This document shows, piece by piece, positions 47,801-56,568 of a stretch of DNA of 61,492 nt. Below the pieces are notes generated by a model. It saw only the letters and a list, made by a program, of their open reading frames with translations, did not search any database and had not been told where the DNA came from. Position 1 is the stretch's first letter; every line of letters starts with the position of its first letter. The DNA is from Acidobacteriota bacterium (lineage in GTDB: Bacteria; Acidobacteriota; Polarisedimenticolia; J045). The DNA is taken from contig JAGOJY010000027.1 of assembly GCA_017994815.1 (NCBI GenBank), positions 1-61,492 of the forward strand. Reading direction: 5' to 3'. The translations under genes and the position numbers were made by a program.

Positions 47801-48652
47801 TCAGGCCCGGGACGCCCGCCAGGTGTGGACGAGGGTCGCGCCGAGGATCACCGCGCCACCCGCAACCGCCCACGCGCCCGGCGTTTCGCCGTGGACCAGC
47901 CACGTGAACACCGGGTTGAGGACCGGCTCGACCAGGAGCAGGAGCGAGGCCTCGAGGGCGGGCAGGCGCGTCAGGCCGCGGGTCAGGAAGACGTACGCCA
48001 CCGCGATCTGGAACACGCCGAGGTAGGCCAGCACGAGCCAGTCCACCGGCCGGCCCGCGCCGAGCGGCAGGGCCAGCGGCAGCGCGACCAGGAACGCGAT
48101 CATGTTCCCGGCCAGCGCCGCACCGAGCGCCGTCGCGCCGCCCCCGTCGCGGCCGAGCCAGCGCAGGCCGCTGACGCTGAGCGCCCACGACAGGCCGCTG
48201 AACGCCGCGAGGATGTTCCCCCGCACCGGATCGGGCGCCGTGGCCTGTGCCGGCGCGATCCCGAACAGCAGCATCAGGAGCCCGGCGACCAGCGCGGCGA
48301 GGTAGCCCAGGTCGCGGCGCCGCACCGGTTCGCGCAGCAGCAGCGGGCCGAGCAGCAGCAGGTACAACGGTGCCGTGGATTGCAGGAAGATCGTGTGCGC
48401 CGCCGTCGTGAGCTTGTTCGCGAGTGCGAACGACATCAGGCAACTCGCGTAGGCGCAGCCGACGAGCAGCGTGCGCCAGCTCCAGCGCCGGCGCGCTTCC
48501 GGCAGCAAGAGCGCGATCGTCAGGGCAGCGATGCCGGAGCGGAACCCGGCGATCTGCCAGTCGGTGAGCCCGCAAGCCTTGATCGCGGCGCCGCCGGTCG
48601 AGAACAGCGCCGCCGCGACCATGACGAAGACGCGCGCGAGCGGCGGCGTCAA
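47801..48652 (-). CDS. EamA/DMT-superfamily transporter
   Basis: 283 residues with ten predicted transmembrane helices in two homologous five-helix halves (FSTGGAAIKACGLTDWQIAG in the first; SGLSWALSVSGLRWLG in the second), the DMT layout. The start is TTG 48652, overlapping the glgA stop (TTGA); ATG 48622 is an alternative giving 273 residues. It probably exports or imports small metabolites. Coupling with glgA suggests a carbohydrate or nucleotide-sugar context, but DMT substrates cannot be read from sequence. Confidence 0.87.
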   Translation of the reverse strand: MTPPLARVFVMVAAALFSTGGAAIKACGLTDWQIAGFRSGIAALTIALLLPEARRRWSWRTLLVGCAYASCLMSFALANKLTTAAHTIFLQSTAPLYLLLLGPLLLREPVRRRDLGYLAALVAGLLMLLFGIAPAQATAPDPVRGNILAAFSGLSWALSVSGLRWLGRDGGGATALGAALAGNMIAFLVALPLALPLGAGRPVDWLVLAYLGVFQIAVAYVFLTRGLTRLPALEASLLLLVEPVLNPVFTWLVHGETPGAWAVAGGAVILGATLVHTWRASRA

Positions 48653-50118
48653 ACCGTGGTGCGCTGCCGCTCCTTCTGCACGGCCTGCTCGAGGACCTCG
48701 TCGTATGTGCGGGCCGACCGGTCCCACGAATGGTCCTCCTCCATCGCGCGGCGCTGCATGCCGGCGAGCAGTTCCGGGCGATCGCGCAGGGCGCGCAGGG
48801 CGCGCCCGCAGGCCCAGGCCAGCCCGTTGGCATCGGCGTGGTTGAACACGAAGCCGTTGCCGGTCGCCGGGTGCTCGTCGATGTCGCGGACCGTGTCGAC
48901 CAGCCCGCCCGTGCGCCGCACGATCGGTATCGTGCCGTAGCGCAGCGCGATCATCTGTCCCAGCCCGCAGGGTTCGAAGCGGCTCGGCATCAGGAAGAAG
49001 TCGGAACCGGCGTAGATGCGATGCGCCAGCGGATCGTCGAAGCGCCGCACGATCGCGACCGACTGCCGCCAGATCCTGGACAGACCGATCAGCGGATCGA
49101 CGAGCCGCTGGGGACCCGCGCCGAGCAGCACCACCTGCGCCTCGCGGTCGACCAGCCCGGGCGCCGCGGCCTCCAGAAGGTCCACGCCCTTCTGGTGGTC
49201 GAGCCGGCCGATCATCGAGAACAGCGGGAGCCGCGGGTCTTCGCGCAACCCGAGTTCCCGCTGCAGCGCGAGCTTGTTCTCGAGCTTGCCCGCGAGATCG
49301 CCCGCGTCGTAGCGGCGGGCGAGGTGGACGTCGTGCGCGGGGTCCCAGGCCTCGGTGTCGACGCCGTTGAGGATGCCGACCAGGTCTTCGGCCCGGGCGC
49401 GCAGGGTCTGCTCCAGCCCCTCGCTGTACCCGCCCCAGAGGATCTCCTGCGCGTAGTTCGGCGAGACCGTGATCACGGTCGTGGCGTACGCGATCGCGCC
49501 CTTGAGGTAGTTGAGCCAGCCGAGCGATTCCAGCGCCCCCGGGTGGAGCGTCTCGTGCGGCAGGCTGAAGCGCCGTGCCAACTCGAACGGGAACACGCCC
49601 TGGTGCGCGAGGTTGTGGATCACGACCGCGGACGCGGTCCGCTCGAGCGGGTCGTTCGGCATCCGGTGCGCGCGCTGGAACACGGGTGACAGCGCCGCCG
49701 GCCAGTCGTGCGCGACGACCGCGTCCGGCGCGGGCTCGCGGCCGCGCAGCGCCGACAGCGCGGCGCCGGAAAACCAGCCGAACCTCAGTCCGTTGTCGAG
49801 GTACCCGCCTTCCGGTCCGCCGTAGACTTCCGGCCGGCCGAAGAAGTCGGCCTGCGCGACCAGCAGCACCGTCACGCCGTGGTGCTCGATCGTGTGGACG
49901 GTCCCGCCGACCTCGTAGCCGTCCACGCGGTACGAAACCGGCTGGCCCATCTGTCCGGCGAGGCCGAGCGCGCCGAGCACGCGGGCGTACCCCGGGAGCA
50001 CGACCGTGACCTGGTGCCCGTCCCGCGCCTGGGCCGGGGGCAGCGCGCCGACGACATCGCCGAGGCCGCCGATTTTCACGAAGGGTGCCATCTCGGGCGC
50101 GATGTGTACGATGTGCAT
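48649..50118 (-). CDS. glgA: Glycogen synthase (GT5)
   Basis: 489 residues, full length for bacterial GlgA. The N-terminal KIGGLGD motif (residues 15-21) binds ADP-glucose, and HNLAHQG lies in the middle. The C-terminal Rossmann half has MIGRLDHQKGVDLL and the catalytic SRFEPCGLGQMIALRYGTIP segment with the second Glu. It extends alpha-1,4-glucan chains from ADP-glucose. No other glycogen genes are in the window. It is divergent from queG with only 10 bases between start codons. Confidence 0.93.
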   Translation of the reverse strand: MHIVHIAPEMAPFVKIGGLGDVVGALPPAQARDGHQVTVVLPGYARVLGALGLAGQMGQPVSYRVDGYEVGGTVHTIEHHGVTVLLVAQADFFGRPEVYGGPEGGYLDNGLRFGWFSGAALSALRGREPAPDAVVAHDWPAALSPVFQRAHRMPNDPLERTASAVVIHNLAHQGVFPFELARRFSLPHETLHPGALESLGWLNYLKGAIAYATTVITVSPNYAQEILWGGYSEGLEQTLRARAEDLVGILNGVDTEAWDPAHDVHLARRYDAGDLAGKLENKLALQRELGLREDPRLPLFSMIGRLDHQKGVDLLEAAAPGLVDREAQVVLLGAGPQRLVDPLIGLSRIWRQSVAIVRRFDDPLAHRIYAGSDFFLMPSRFEPCGLGQMIALRYGTIPIVRRTGGLVDTVRDIDEHPATGNGFVFNHADANGLAWACGRALRALRDRPELLAGMQRRAMEEDHSWDRSARTYDEVLEQAVQKERQRTTV

Positions 50119-50128
50119 GCGGCGGATT

Positions 50129-51166
50129 ATGTATCCACTCGACCTCGTCTCGATAACGCAGGCCGGACGCAGCGCCGGCCTGACCGCGTGCGGCGTCGCG
50201 CGCTGCGACCCCTCCGGTCACGCCGGGTACCTCGACGCCTGGCTCGCCCGCGGCGCGCACGCCGGCATGGCGTGGATGGAGCGCACGGCGCCGGCGCGTC
50301 GGGACCTGCGCTCGCACTGGCCGTGGGCGGTCAGCGCGCTGGTCGGCGCGCTGTCGTACCTCACCGAGCCGCTCGAGCGCCGGCGGTTGCCGGGCGTGGC
50401 GCGCCACGTCTCGCGCTACGCGCGCGGCGCCGACTACCACGACATCCTGAAACAGCGGCTCGCGGCGTGGGCGGAGGAACTCGAGCGGCTGGCCGGGCAG
50501 CCCCTGCGGCGGGTCGTCCTCGTGGACACCAGCGCGGTCCTCGAGCGCGAGCTGGCGGCGCGCGCCGGGCTGGGCTGGTTCGGCAAGAACACCTGCCTGA
50601 TCGGGCCGACCGGCGATTCGTGGCGCTTCCTCGGCGTGGTGCTGACGGACGCCGAGTTACCGCCCTCCGGCCCGGCCCCGGCCGAGCGCTGCGGATCGTG
50701 CCGGGCCTGCCTCGACGCCTGCCCGACCGGCGCGATCCCCGAGCCGTGGTTCGTCGACGCCAACCGCTGCATCTCGTACCTGACGATCGAGCACCGCGGC
50801 CCGGTGCCGCGCGAGCTTCACGCGGGAATCGGCGACTGGGTCTTCGGCTGCGACGTCTGCCAGGAAGTGTGCCCGTGGAACCGCCGCGTGGACCCGGTGG
50901 CGGAGCCGGCGTTTGCCGCGCGGGCGGAGCTGGAGCAGCTGACGCTGGCGGAGCTGGCGCGGTTGGACGAGGCCGGTTTCCGCGAGCGCTTCCGTGGCAC
51001 GCCGCTGGCGCGCCCCAAGCGCGCGGGCCTGGTGCGCAACGCGCTGATCGCCGGCGCCAACGCGGGCGATGCCGAGGTGATCGAGGCGGCGCGGCACCTC
51101 GTGGACGATCCCGATCCGACGGTGCGCGAAACGGCGCGCGCGGTCCTGTCGCGCGGCGACCGGTAG
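50129..51166 (+). CDS. queG: Epoxyqueuosine reductase
   Basis: 345 residues. Early family segments include A-R-x-D-L-R and SYLTEP, and GLGWFGKNTCLI is a strong signature. Two [4Fe-4S] motifs follow: CGSCRACLDACPTGAI and CDVCQEVCPWN. The C-terminal region has a short HEAT-like helix pair. It catalyses the last step of queuosine synthesis (epoxyqueuosine to queuosine in tRNA) with cobalamin. The ATG at 50129 is preferred; a possible -10 TACGAT is at 50107-50112, inside the glgA N-terminal region. Confidence 0.92.
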   Translation: MYPLDLVSITQAGRSAGLTACGVARCDPSGHAGYLDAWLARGAHAGMAWMERTAPARRDLRSHWPWAVSALVGALSYLTEPLERRRLPGVARHVSRYARGADYHDILKQRLAAWAEELERLAGQPLRRVVLVDTSAVLERELAARAGLGWFGKNTCLIGPTGDSWRFLGVVLTDAELPPSGPAPAERCGSCRACLDACPTGAIPEPWFVDANRCISYLTIEHRGPVPRELHAGIGDWVFGCDVCQEVCPWNRRVDPVAEPAFAARAELEQLTLAELARLDEAGFRERFRGTPLARPKRAGLVRNALIAGANAGDAEVIEAARHLVDDPDPTVRETARAVLSRGDR

Positions 51167-51199
51167 GCGATACGCGAACGGGTGTTTTGCCCGTCCCGA

Positions 51200-52078
51200 C
51201 TAGGCGCTGCGGGCCTTGCGCTTCGGCGTGACCGCGCGCGGGCCCGCGCGCCGGCGCGGCTTGGCGCGCCCGGCGTTCGCCGCCTGCATGCTCTTCTTCA
51301 GCACGTCCATCAGGTCCACGTCCGCCTCCGGCTCGGCGAGCGCCTCCTCGGGGGCGCGGACCTGGTCGGTTCCCTTGCGGTGCTTGCGCTCGACCAGCTT
51401 CAGCAACCGGTCGGCGTAATCGTCCTCCAGTTCCTTGCGCGGCAACTGCTTCTTGGTGCGCTTGCCGATCTCGCGCGCGATCCGCGCGGCCGCGCGCTCG
51501 TCCAGATCGGGTTCGGGCAGGCCGACCTGCTCCGGCGAGCGGACCTCGTCGAGGAACCGCAGCGTCTCGGCGCGCAGGATCCCGCGCTCGGAGAGGATCG
51601 CGACGAGGTACTCCTTGTCGCGCATCACGAAGGTCGCGATGCCGGCGCGCCGGGTGCGCTCCATCACGTCGGCCAGGAGCCGGTAGGCCTTGTTCGAGCC
51701 GCCCGACGGCGTGAGGAAGTAAGCCCGCTCGAAGAACACCGGGTCGAGCTGCTCCTGGTCCACGAATCGCCGCAGGTCGATGTCGCGGGACTTCCGCGGT
51801 TCGAGCTTCTCCAGCTCCTCGTCTTCGATCACGACGTGCCGGCCGTCCTCCAGCTCGTAACCGCGCACGATGTCGTCCTCGTCCACCGGCTTGTCGTGCT
51901 CCGGGCAGTAGAACTGCCGCGCCAGCGGCGTGCCGTCGGCGTCGAGCATCCGCAGCGCGATCGGGCGCGGCCGGTTCGCGGCGTAGAGATCCACGGGCAC
52001 GCTGACCAGCCCGAACGTGATCGTGCCGGACCAGAACGGCCGGGGTCCGGCGAGGCGGTCTTCCGGCTCCTCAGCCAT
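51200..52078 (-). CDS. ku: Ku protein, paralog 2 (NHEJ)
   Basis: 292 residues. Typical bacterial Ku core: WSGTITFGLVSVPVDLYAA at the start, a cysteine/His segment (FYCPEHDKPVDEDDIVRGYE), DQEQLDPVFFERAYFL and AIATFVMRDKEYLVAI-like strands. A basic C-terminal tail (KPRRRAGPRAVTPKRK) is typical for DNA binding. It forms a homodimer or heterodimer ring that caps DNA ends. The ATG at 52078 overlaps the stop of the first ku gene by 8 bases. Confidence 0.92.
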   Translation of the reverse strand: MAEEPEDRLAGPRPFWSGTITFGLVSVPVDLYAANRPRPIALRMLDADGTPLARQFYCPEHDKPVDEDDIVRGYELEDGRHVVIEDEELEKLEPRKSRDIDLRRFVDQEQLDPVFFERAYFLTPSGGSNKAYRLLADVMERTRRAGIATFVMRDKEYLVAILSERGILRAETLRFLDEVRSPEQVGLPEPDLDERAAARIAREIGKRTKKQLPRKELEDDYADRLLKLVERKHRKGTDQVRAPEEALAEPEADVDLMDVLKKSMQAANAGRAKPRRRAGPRAVTPKRKARSA

Positions 52079-52880
52079 GCGCGCGCCTCCTCGTCTTGAC
52101 CGACGCCGCCTTGCCCGCCGCGCGCAGGCTGGCCTCCAGCGCCGCCGCCAATGTCCCCGGCTGCTTGCGCCGCGGCGCGCGCCGGGTCTTGACCTTCCGG
52201 CCCTTGGCCTTGGCCTGCACCAGCTCCATCACCCGGTCGCGGTACTCGTCGCGGAACTCGGCCGGGTCGAACGGACCGCCGAGCGCGTCGACCAGTTGCT
52301 CGGCCATGCGCTTCTCGCGCGCGTCGAGCGCGCGCCCGGCGGGAGCCTCGAGCGCCGAGACCGGGACGACCTCCTGCGCCGGGCGGAGTGTGACCAGCAT
52401 CAGGTGTCCCCCGTGCGCGCGCAGGGCGCCAGCGTAGCGCGTCTTGCGCATGACCCAGCGCGCGAGACCCTCCTTGCGCGTCTTCTGCAGCGCGGCGGCG
52501 AGCGCGAAGTAGTTCGTCTCGCCGCCCCCGTCCGGGCCGAGGTAGTACGGCCGTTCGTACCAGCGGTGGTCGATGGCCGACGCCGGGAGGAACGCCGCGA
52601 CGTCGATCGTGCGCGAGTCCCGCGGATCGAGTTCGGCCAGTTCCTCGTCGTCGAGGAGCACGAACAGGCCCGGCTCGACCTCGTACCCGCGGCGGATCTC
52701 CTCGCGCGGGACTTCGCGGCCGCTGACGGGGTTCACCATCCGCTGCTTGATCCGCTCGCGGTCGGGGCGGTGCAGCAGGTGGAAGTGGATGTTCCGGTCC
52801 TGCACCGCCGAGTACAGCTTCACCGGCAGCCTGGTCGAGCCGAACTGGATCGTTCCCTTCCAGACCGCGCGCGCCCCCAC
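52071..52880 (-). CDS. ku: Ku protein, paralog 1 (NHEJ)
   Basis: 269 residues from GTG 52880, which matches the family N-terminus WKGTIQFGSTRLPVKLYSAV. It retains the Ku core (EEIRRGYEVEPGLFVLLDDE, RWYERPYYLGPDGGGETNY, RWVMRKTRYAGALRAHGG), but the cysteine motif of paralog 2 is absent. The basic tail (RKVKTRRAPRRKQPG) is Lys/Arg rich. A longer start upstream would read through the zinc-ribbon gene and lacks Ku similarity. No ligD is found in this window. Confidence 0.9.
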   Translation of the reverse strand: MGARAVWKGTIQFGSTRLPVKLYSAVQDRNIHFHLLHRPDRERIKQRMVNPVSGREVPREEIRRGYEVEPGLFVLLDDEELAELDPRDSRTIDVAAFLPASAIDHRWYERPYYLGPDGGGETNYFALAAALQKTRKEGLARWVMRKTRYAGALRAHGGHLMLVTLRPAQEVVPVSALEAPAGRALDAREKRMAEQLVDALGGPFDPAEFRDEYRDRVMELVQAKAKGRKVKTRRAPRRKQPGTLAAALEASLRAAGKAASVKTRRRAHG

Positions 52881-52888
52881 GGCACGCC

Positions 52889-53098
52889 TCAGACGCCTTG
52901 GGGAACGGCGCGGCAGTCGGGGCAGACGATCTCCGACGAAACGATGATCGCGCACATGGGGCAGATCGCCTGGTCGCAGCAGGCGCAGCGAATCTCCTGC
53001 TCGCAGGCAAAACGTTGACCACAGAAATGGCACAGCTCGGAGCCGCCGGCGAGCCACCAGCACTGCAGGCGACCGGATGCGCGGGAGGGGGTCGGCAT
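52889..53098 (-). CDS. Small zinc-ribbon protein upstream of the Ku pair
   Basis: 69 residues from ATG 53098. Four C-x2-C pairs occur in succession (CHFC, CACC, CPMC, CPDC), enough for two structural zinc sites of a treble-clef or B-box-like type. No other domain. The gene is 8 bases upstream of ku, so it is probably translated from the same message. The role in end joining is not known; it may be a nucleic-acid-binding or adaptor protein. Low similarity of such motifs makes a general zinc ribbon the safe call. Confidence 0.68.
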   Translation of the reverse strand: MPTPSRASGRLQCWWLAGGSELCHFCGQRFACEQEIRCACCDQAICPMCAIIVSSEIVCPDCRAVPQGV

Positions 53099-53268
53099 CG
53101 CGGACCTCGACCCCGCCGAAGCGGGGTGCTCAGCCGGACCCGGGCGAGTCGCGACGACGCGACCATTAGATCCGGCCCGGCGGGCCCCTGCAAAACTCCG
53201 GCCGGGTCGCTGCCCGTGGCGGTGCGCCGGATTTCGTGATGGTTCAAACGATCCGCGACATTTTTTTC

Positions 53269-53321
53269 TTGCCCGGAAGCCCGCATCGCCGTAATGTCCC
53301 AGTTGTCCGATAGGAATTATC
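53269..53321 (+). promoter_or_regulatory. Promoter and possible Rrf2 operator of the cys operon
   Basis: -35 TTGCCC (53269-53274), 17-base spacer, -10 TAATGT (53292-53297). Just downstream of the expected start point lies an AT-rich dyad, GATA-ggaat-TATC (53309-53321), unusual in this GC-rich genome. Its position in the leader suits repression by the encoded Rrf2 regulator. An alternative weak -10 TATTAC lies at 53324-53329 behind TTGTCC. Confidence 0.6.
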
Positions 53322-53343
53322 AGTATTACGCGGAGAAGGCCCG

Positions 53344-53826
53344 GTGCTCTCGAAGAAAACCAAGTACGCCCTGAAGTCTCTGATCCTCCTGGCCCGGACC
53401 GACGCCGAACGCCCGGTCTCGGCCGCCGAGATCGCCGAACTCGAGGCGATCCCGCGCAAGTTCCTCGAGCAGATCCTGGTCGAATTGCGCCTCGGGGGTT
53501 TCCTCGTCAGCCGCAAGGGGAAGGAGGGTGGCTACCTTCTGGCGCGGCCGGCCGCCGAGATCACGTTCGGCCAGGTCGTCCGGGCGCTCGAGGGGCCCCT
53601 CGCGCTCTTGCCCTGCGTCAGCCAGACCGCCTACCGCAAGTGCGACGAGTGCCAGGACGAGACCAGTTGCTCGATCCGGATCGTCATGAAAAAGGTGCGG
53701 GACGAGACCGCCCGCATCCTCGACGGGACCAGCTTGACCGACATGCTCGACGCCTCGCACGCCGCCGTCGCGGAAGCGCTGGCCGAACAGGTGGAAGGGA
53801 GGACCGGTGGCGCGCACGCGAGATGA
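53344..53826 (+). CDS. Rrf2-family transcriptional regulator (CymR/IscR-like)
   Basis: 160 residues from GTG 53344. The winged helix (about 1-80) shows KTKYALKSLILLAR, VSAAEIAELEAIPRKFLEQI and LVSRKGKEGGYLLARP. The linker carries four cysteines, C91, C100, C103 and C109, a possible Fe-S site with a spacing unlike IscR. Its position as first gene of a sulfur-assimilation operon, with DUF2292 next to it, suggests CymR-type control of cysteine metabolism. Whether the ligand is an iron-sulfur cluster or a metabolite-sensing partner is unknown. Confidence 0.9.
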   Translation: MLSKKTKYALKSLILLARTDAERPVSAAEIAELEAIPRKFLEQILVELRLGGFLVSRKGKEGGYLLARPAAEITFGQVVRALEGPLALLPCVSQTAYRKCDECQDETSCSIRIVMKKVRDETARILDGTSLTDMLDASHAAVAEALAEQVEGRTGGAHAR

Positions 53827-53992
53827 CGACGAGGCCCGGTGCGCGGGGCAGAACAAGAACGCCGAGGTCGAGGCCGCGATCCTGGCGGCCGTGCGCTCGC
53901 TCAGGTACGGCTCCGTCGAAGTGGTCGTGCACGACTGCCGCGTGGTCCAGATCGAGCGCAAGGAGAAGACGCGCTTCGAAATGCTCGGCTGA
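53807..53992 (+). CDS. DUF2292 (YezD-like) small protein
   Basis: 61 residues, GTG start at 53807, overlapping the Rrf2 gene by 20 bases, with GGAGG well placed. The family pattern is present: AAILAAVRSLRYGSVEVVVHD, then VVQIERKEKTRFE. YezD-like genes occur in sulfur-metabolism operons in Bacillus (with CymR-regulated genes). It has no known activity. Length and location make it a credible small regulator or accessory gene. Confidence 0.82.
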   Translation: MARTRDDDEARCAGQNKNAEVEAAILAAVRSLRYGSVEVVVHDCRVVQIERKEKTRFEMLG

Positions 53993-54029
53993 CGGGCAGC
54001 GCGGCGCCGACCGGTCGCACCGGAGGCCC

Positions 54030-54043
54030 GCGTTCGCGAACGC
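54030..54043. repeat. Perfect 14-base palindrome before the porin gene
   Basis: GCGTTCGCGAACGC lies about 70 bases upstream of the porin ATG, between the DUF2292 and porin genes. It could be a regulator site or a short hairpin. No known motif is recognised. Confidence 0.35.
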
Positions 54044-54110
54044 AAGGGTGACGACGAGGAGCACTGACCGGACCGCCGGAGGTGAGCCATGAACCGAAGG
54101 AGCAACGTTC

Positions 54111-55478
54111 ATGAGGACTTCCGGTTTGATCCCGGCCGCCGTGTTGGCGCTGTTGGCGTTCACCGCGCCGGCGTCGGCCCAGGAGCAGGAGCGGGACGCA
54201 ACAAGGCAAAACGGGTTGGAACAGCGCGTGGATGAACTCGACCAGAAGGTGCGGATCCTCCAGCGCCAGCGCGAGCTGGAGCAGGAGGCGGCCGCGGCCA
54301 AGGCCAAGGAGGCCGCGGCCGTCGTGGCCGGCAAGGATGGGTTCGCGCTGAAGTCGGCCGACGGGTACTGGGTCGTGAAGCTGCGCGGCTACGTGCAGCT
54401 CGATTCGAGGACCTTCGGCGATGACGAAGGCCAGCTCGTGGACACGTTCACGCTGCGGCGCGTGCGCCCGGTCCTCGAGGGGACGCTGGCGCGGATCTAC
54501 GACTTCCGCGTGATGCCGGACTTCGGCGAGGGGAAGACGACGCTCTTCGACGCCTACCTCGACGCGCGCTTCGATCCCGCGCTGGGCCTGCGCGCCGGCA
54601 AGTTCAAGCCGCCGGTCGGCCTCGAGCGCCTGCAGTCCGCGACCGCGATCCTGTTCGTCGAGCGCGGGTTCCCGACGCTGCTCGTCCCGAACCGCGATCT
54701 CGGCCTCATGCTCCATGGCGATGTCGCCGGCGGCGTGCTCGGGTACGAGCTGGGCTACTTCAACGGCGTCGCGGACGGCGACAAGCGCGACCTCGACACC
54801 GCCAACGGCAAGGACGTCGCCGCGCGCGTGATGCTGCAGCCGTTCGCCCGGCGCAAGTCGGTCGCGCTCTCGGGGCTGCGTTTCGGCGTGGCCGGCACGA
54901 GCGGCACCGAGCGCGGGACGTCCAGTGCGCCCGGGTTGGCGTCCTACAAGACGGCCGGCCAGACGTTCTTCGCGTACGCCAAGGACGCGTTGGCCGACGG
55001 CGACCGCACACGCGTGTCGCCGCAGCTGTACTGGTCGGCCGGGCCGGTCAGCCTGCTCGCGGAGTCGGTCAGCTCGCGGCAGGAGGTCCGGGCCGCGGAC
55101 GGGGACACGACCGCCCGGCTGGACCACCGCGCCTGGCAGGTCTCGGCCTCGTGGGTGGTCACGGGCGAGGCGACCTCCTGGAACGGCGTGAAGCCGAAAA
55201 AGCCGCTCCTCGGGCCGAACGGCGGGGGTGGGGCGCTGGAACTGGCCCTGCGCCGGCACCGCATCGCTTTCGACAGCGCGGCTTTCCCGGTCTTCGCCAG
55301 CCCGGACAAGTCGTCCCGATCGGCCGCCGGCTGGACGGTCGGCCTGAACTGGTACGTAGACCGCAACGTCAAGTTCGTGCTGAACTACGACCGCACGAGC
55401 TTCCGCGGCGGGGCTCCGGCGGGCGAGGACCGCGAGGACGAGCGGCTCCTGGCGTGCCGGTTCCAAGTTTCGTTCTGA
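54111..55478 (+). CDS. Porin of the OprP/OprO type (phosphate-selective porin family)
   Basis: 455 residues. Signal peptide about 1-23 (APASAQ). A coiled-coil periplasmic stretch follows (LEQRVDELDQKVRILQRQR), then a 16-stranded barrel with the family features GYVQLDSRTFGDDEG, LRRVRPVLEGTLARIYDFRV and FDAYLDARFDPALGLRAGKFKPPVG. The C-terminal residue is Phe (FQVSF). In this operon the porin more likely admits sulfate than phosphate, an inference from neighbours only. ATG 54111 is behind AAGGAG. Confidence 0.88.
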   Translation: MRTSGLIPAAVLALLAFTAPASAQEQERDATRQNGLEQRVDELDQKVRILQRQRELEQEAAAAKAKEAAAVVAGKDGFALKSADGYWVVKLRGYVQLDSRTFGDDEGQLVDTFTLRRVRPVLEGTLARIYDFRVMPDFGEGKTTLFDAYLDARFDPALGLRAGKFKPPVGLERLQSATAILFVERGFPTLLVPNRDLGLMLHGDVAGGVLGYELGYFNGVADGDKRDLDTANGKDVAARVMLQPFARRKSVALSGLRFGVAGTSGTERGTSSAPGLASYKTAGQTFFAYAKDALADGDRTRVSPQLYWSAGPVSLLAESVSSRQEVRAADGDTTARLDHRAWQVSASWVVTGEATSWNGVKPKKPLLGPNGGGGALELALRRHRIAFDSAAFPVFASPDKSSRSAAGWTVGLNWYVDRNVKFVLNYDRTSFRGGAPAGEDREDERLLACRFQVSF

Positions 55479-55493
55479 GGAGGAGGGGTCACG

Positions 55494-56507
55494 ATGAGCG
55501 GAAGAGGATTGTCTGCCAGCCTGGTCGCGCTCGTGCTCGCGGCCGCCGTGCCGGCCTTTGCCCAGTCGCCGGTCACGCTGCTGAACGTCTCCTACGATCC
55601 GACGCGCGAGCTGTACAAGGACTTCAACGCCGCCTTCGCCAAGTACTGGAAGGCCAAGGCCTCGCAGGACGTGACGATCGACCAGTCGCACGCCGGCTCC
55701 GGCAAGCAGGCGCGGGCCGTGATCGACGGGCTGGAAGCGGACGTCGTGACGCTGGCGCTGTCGTACGACATCGACGAGATCCAGCAGCGGTCGGGGCTGA
55801 TCGCGGCCGACTGGCAGCAGCGGCTGCCGAACAACAGCGCGCCGTACACCTCGACGATCGTGTTCCTCGTGCGCAAGGGGAATCCGAAGAACATCAAGGA
55901 CTGGGGCGACCTGGTGAAGCCGGGTATCGCCGTGATCACGCCGAACCCCAAGACCTCGGGCGGGGCGCGCTGGAACTACCTCGCGGCGTGGGGCTACGCC
56001 CTGCGCCGGCCGGGCGGCACCGAGGCCAAGGCGCGCGAGTTCGTCCAGGCGCTGTTCAAGAACGTCCCCGTTCTCGACACCGGCGCTCGCGGCGCGACCA
56101 CGACCTTCGCCGAGCGCGGCATCGGCGACGTCTTCCTGGCCTGGGAGAACGAAGCGCTGCTGGTCGTCAACCAGATGGGCAAGGGCAAGTTCGAGATCGT
56201 GATGCCCTCGATCAGCATCCTCGCCGAGCCGTCGGTCGCGGTCGTGGACAAGGTCGCCGACCGGCACAAGACCCGCAAGATCGCCGAGGAGTACCTGAAG
56301 TACCTGTACAGCGATGAAGGGCAGGAGATCGCGGCGCGGCACTACTACCGCCCGCGGCTCGCGCCGGTGCTCGCGCGCCACGCGCAGCAGTTCCCGAAAG
56401 TCGACCTGATGACGATCGACGATTTCGGCGGCTGGAAGAAGGCGCACGCGGCGCACTTCATCGACGGCGCGATCTACGACCAGATCTTCGAGGCGATCCA
56501 GAAGTGA
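55494..56507 (+). CDS. cysP: Sulfate ABC transporter substrate-binding protein
   Basis: 337 residues, signal peptide ending AFAQ. The sulfate/thiosulfate signature [13 protein letters not shown] is intact, followed by [22 protein letters not shown]. The rest is a bilobed periplasmic binding fold with [12 protein letters not shown] and [20 protein letters not shown]. It captures sulfate (or thiosulfate) and delivers it to CysTWA. Named cysP; an sbp-type protein is equally possible because the specificities overlap. Confidence 0.92.
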   Translation: MSGRGLSASLVALVLAAAVPAFAQSPVTLLNVSYDPTRELYKDFNAAFAKYWKAKASQDVTIDQSHAGSGKQARAVIDGLEADVVTLALSYDIDEIQQRSGLIAADWQQRLPNNSAPYTSTIVFLVRKGNPKNIKDWGDLVKPGIAVITPNPKTSGGARWNYLAAWGYALRRPGGTEAKAREFVQALFKNVPVLDTGARGATTTFAERGIGDVFLAWENEALLVVNQMGKGKFEIVMPSISILAEPSVAVVDKVADRHKTRKIAEEYLKYLYSDEGQEIAARHYYRPRLAPVLARHAQQFPKVDLMTIDDFGGWKKAHAAHFIDGAIYDQIFEAIQK

Positions 56508-56568
56508 CCAGGCACGACACGTCGGCGGCGGGGCGGCGGCCCCGCCGCCGAGGATCCGCGGAGCGCGC

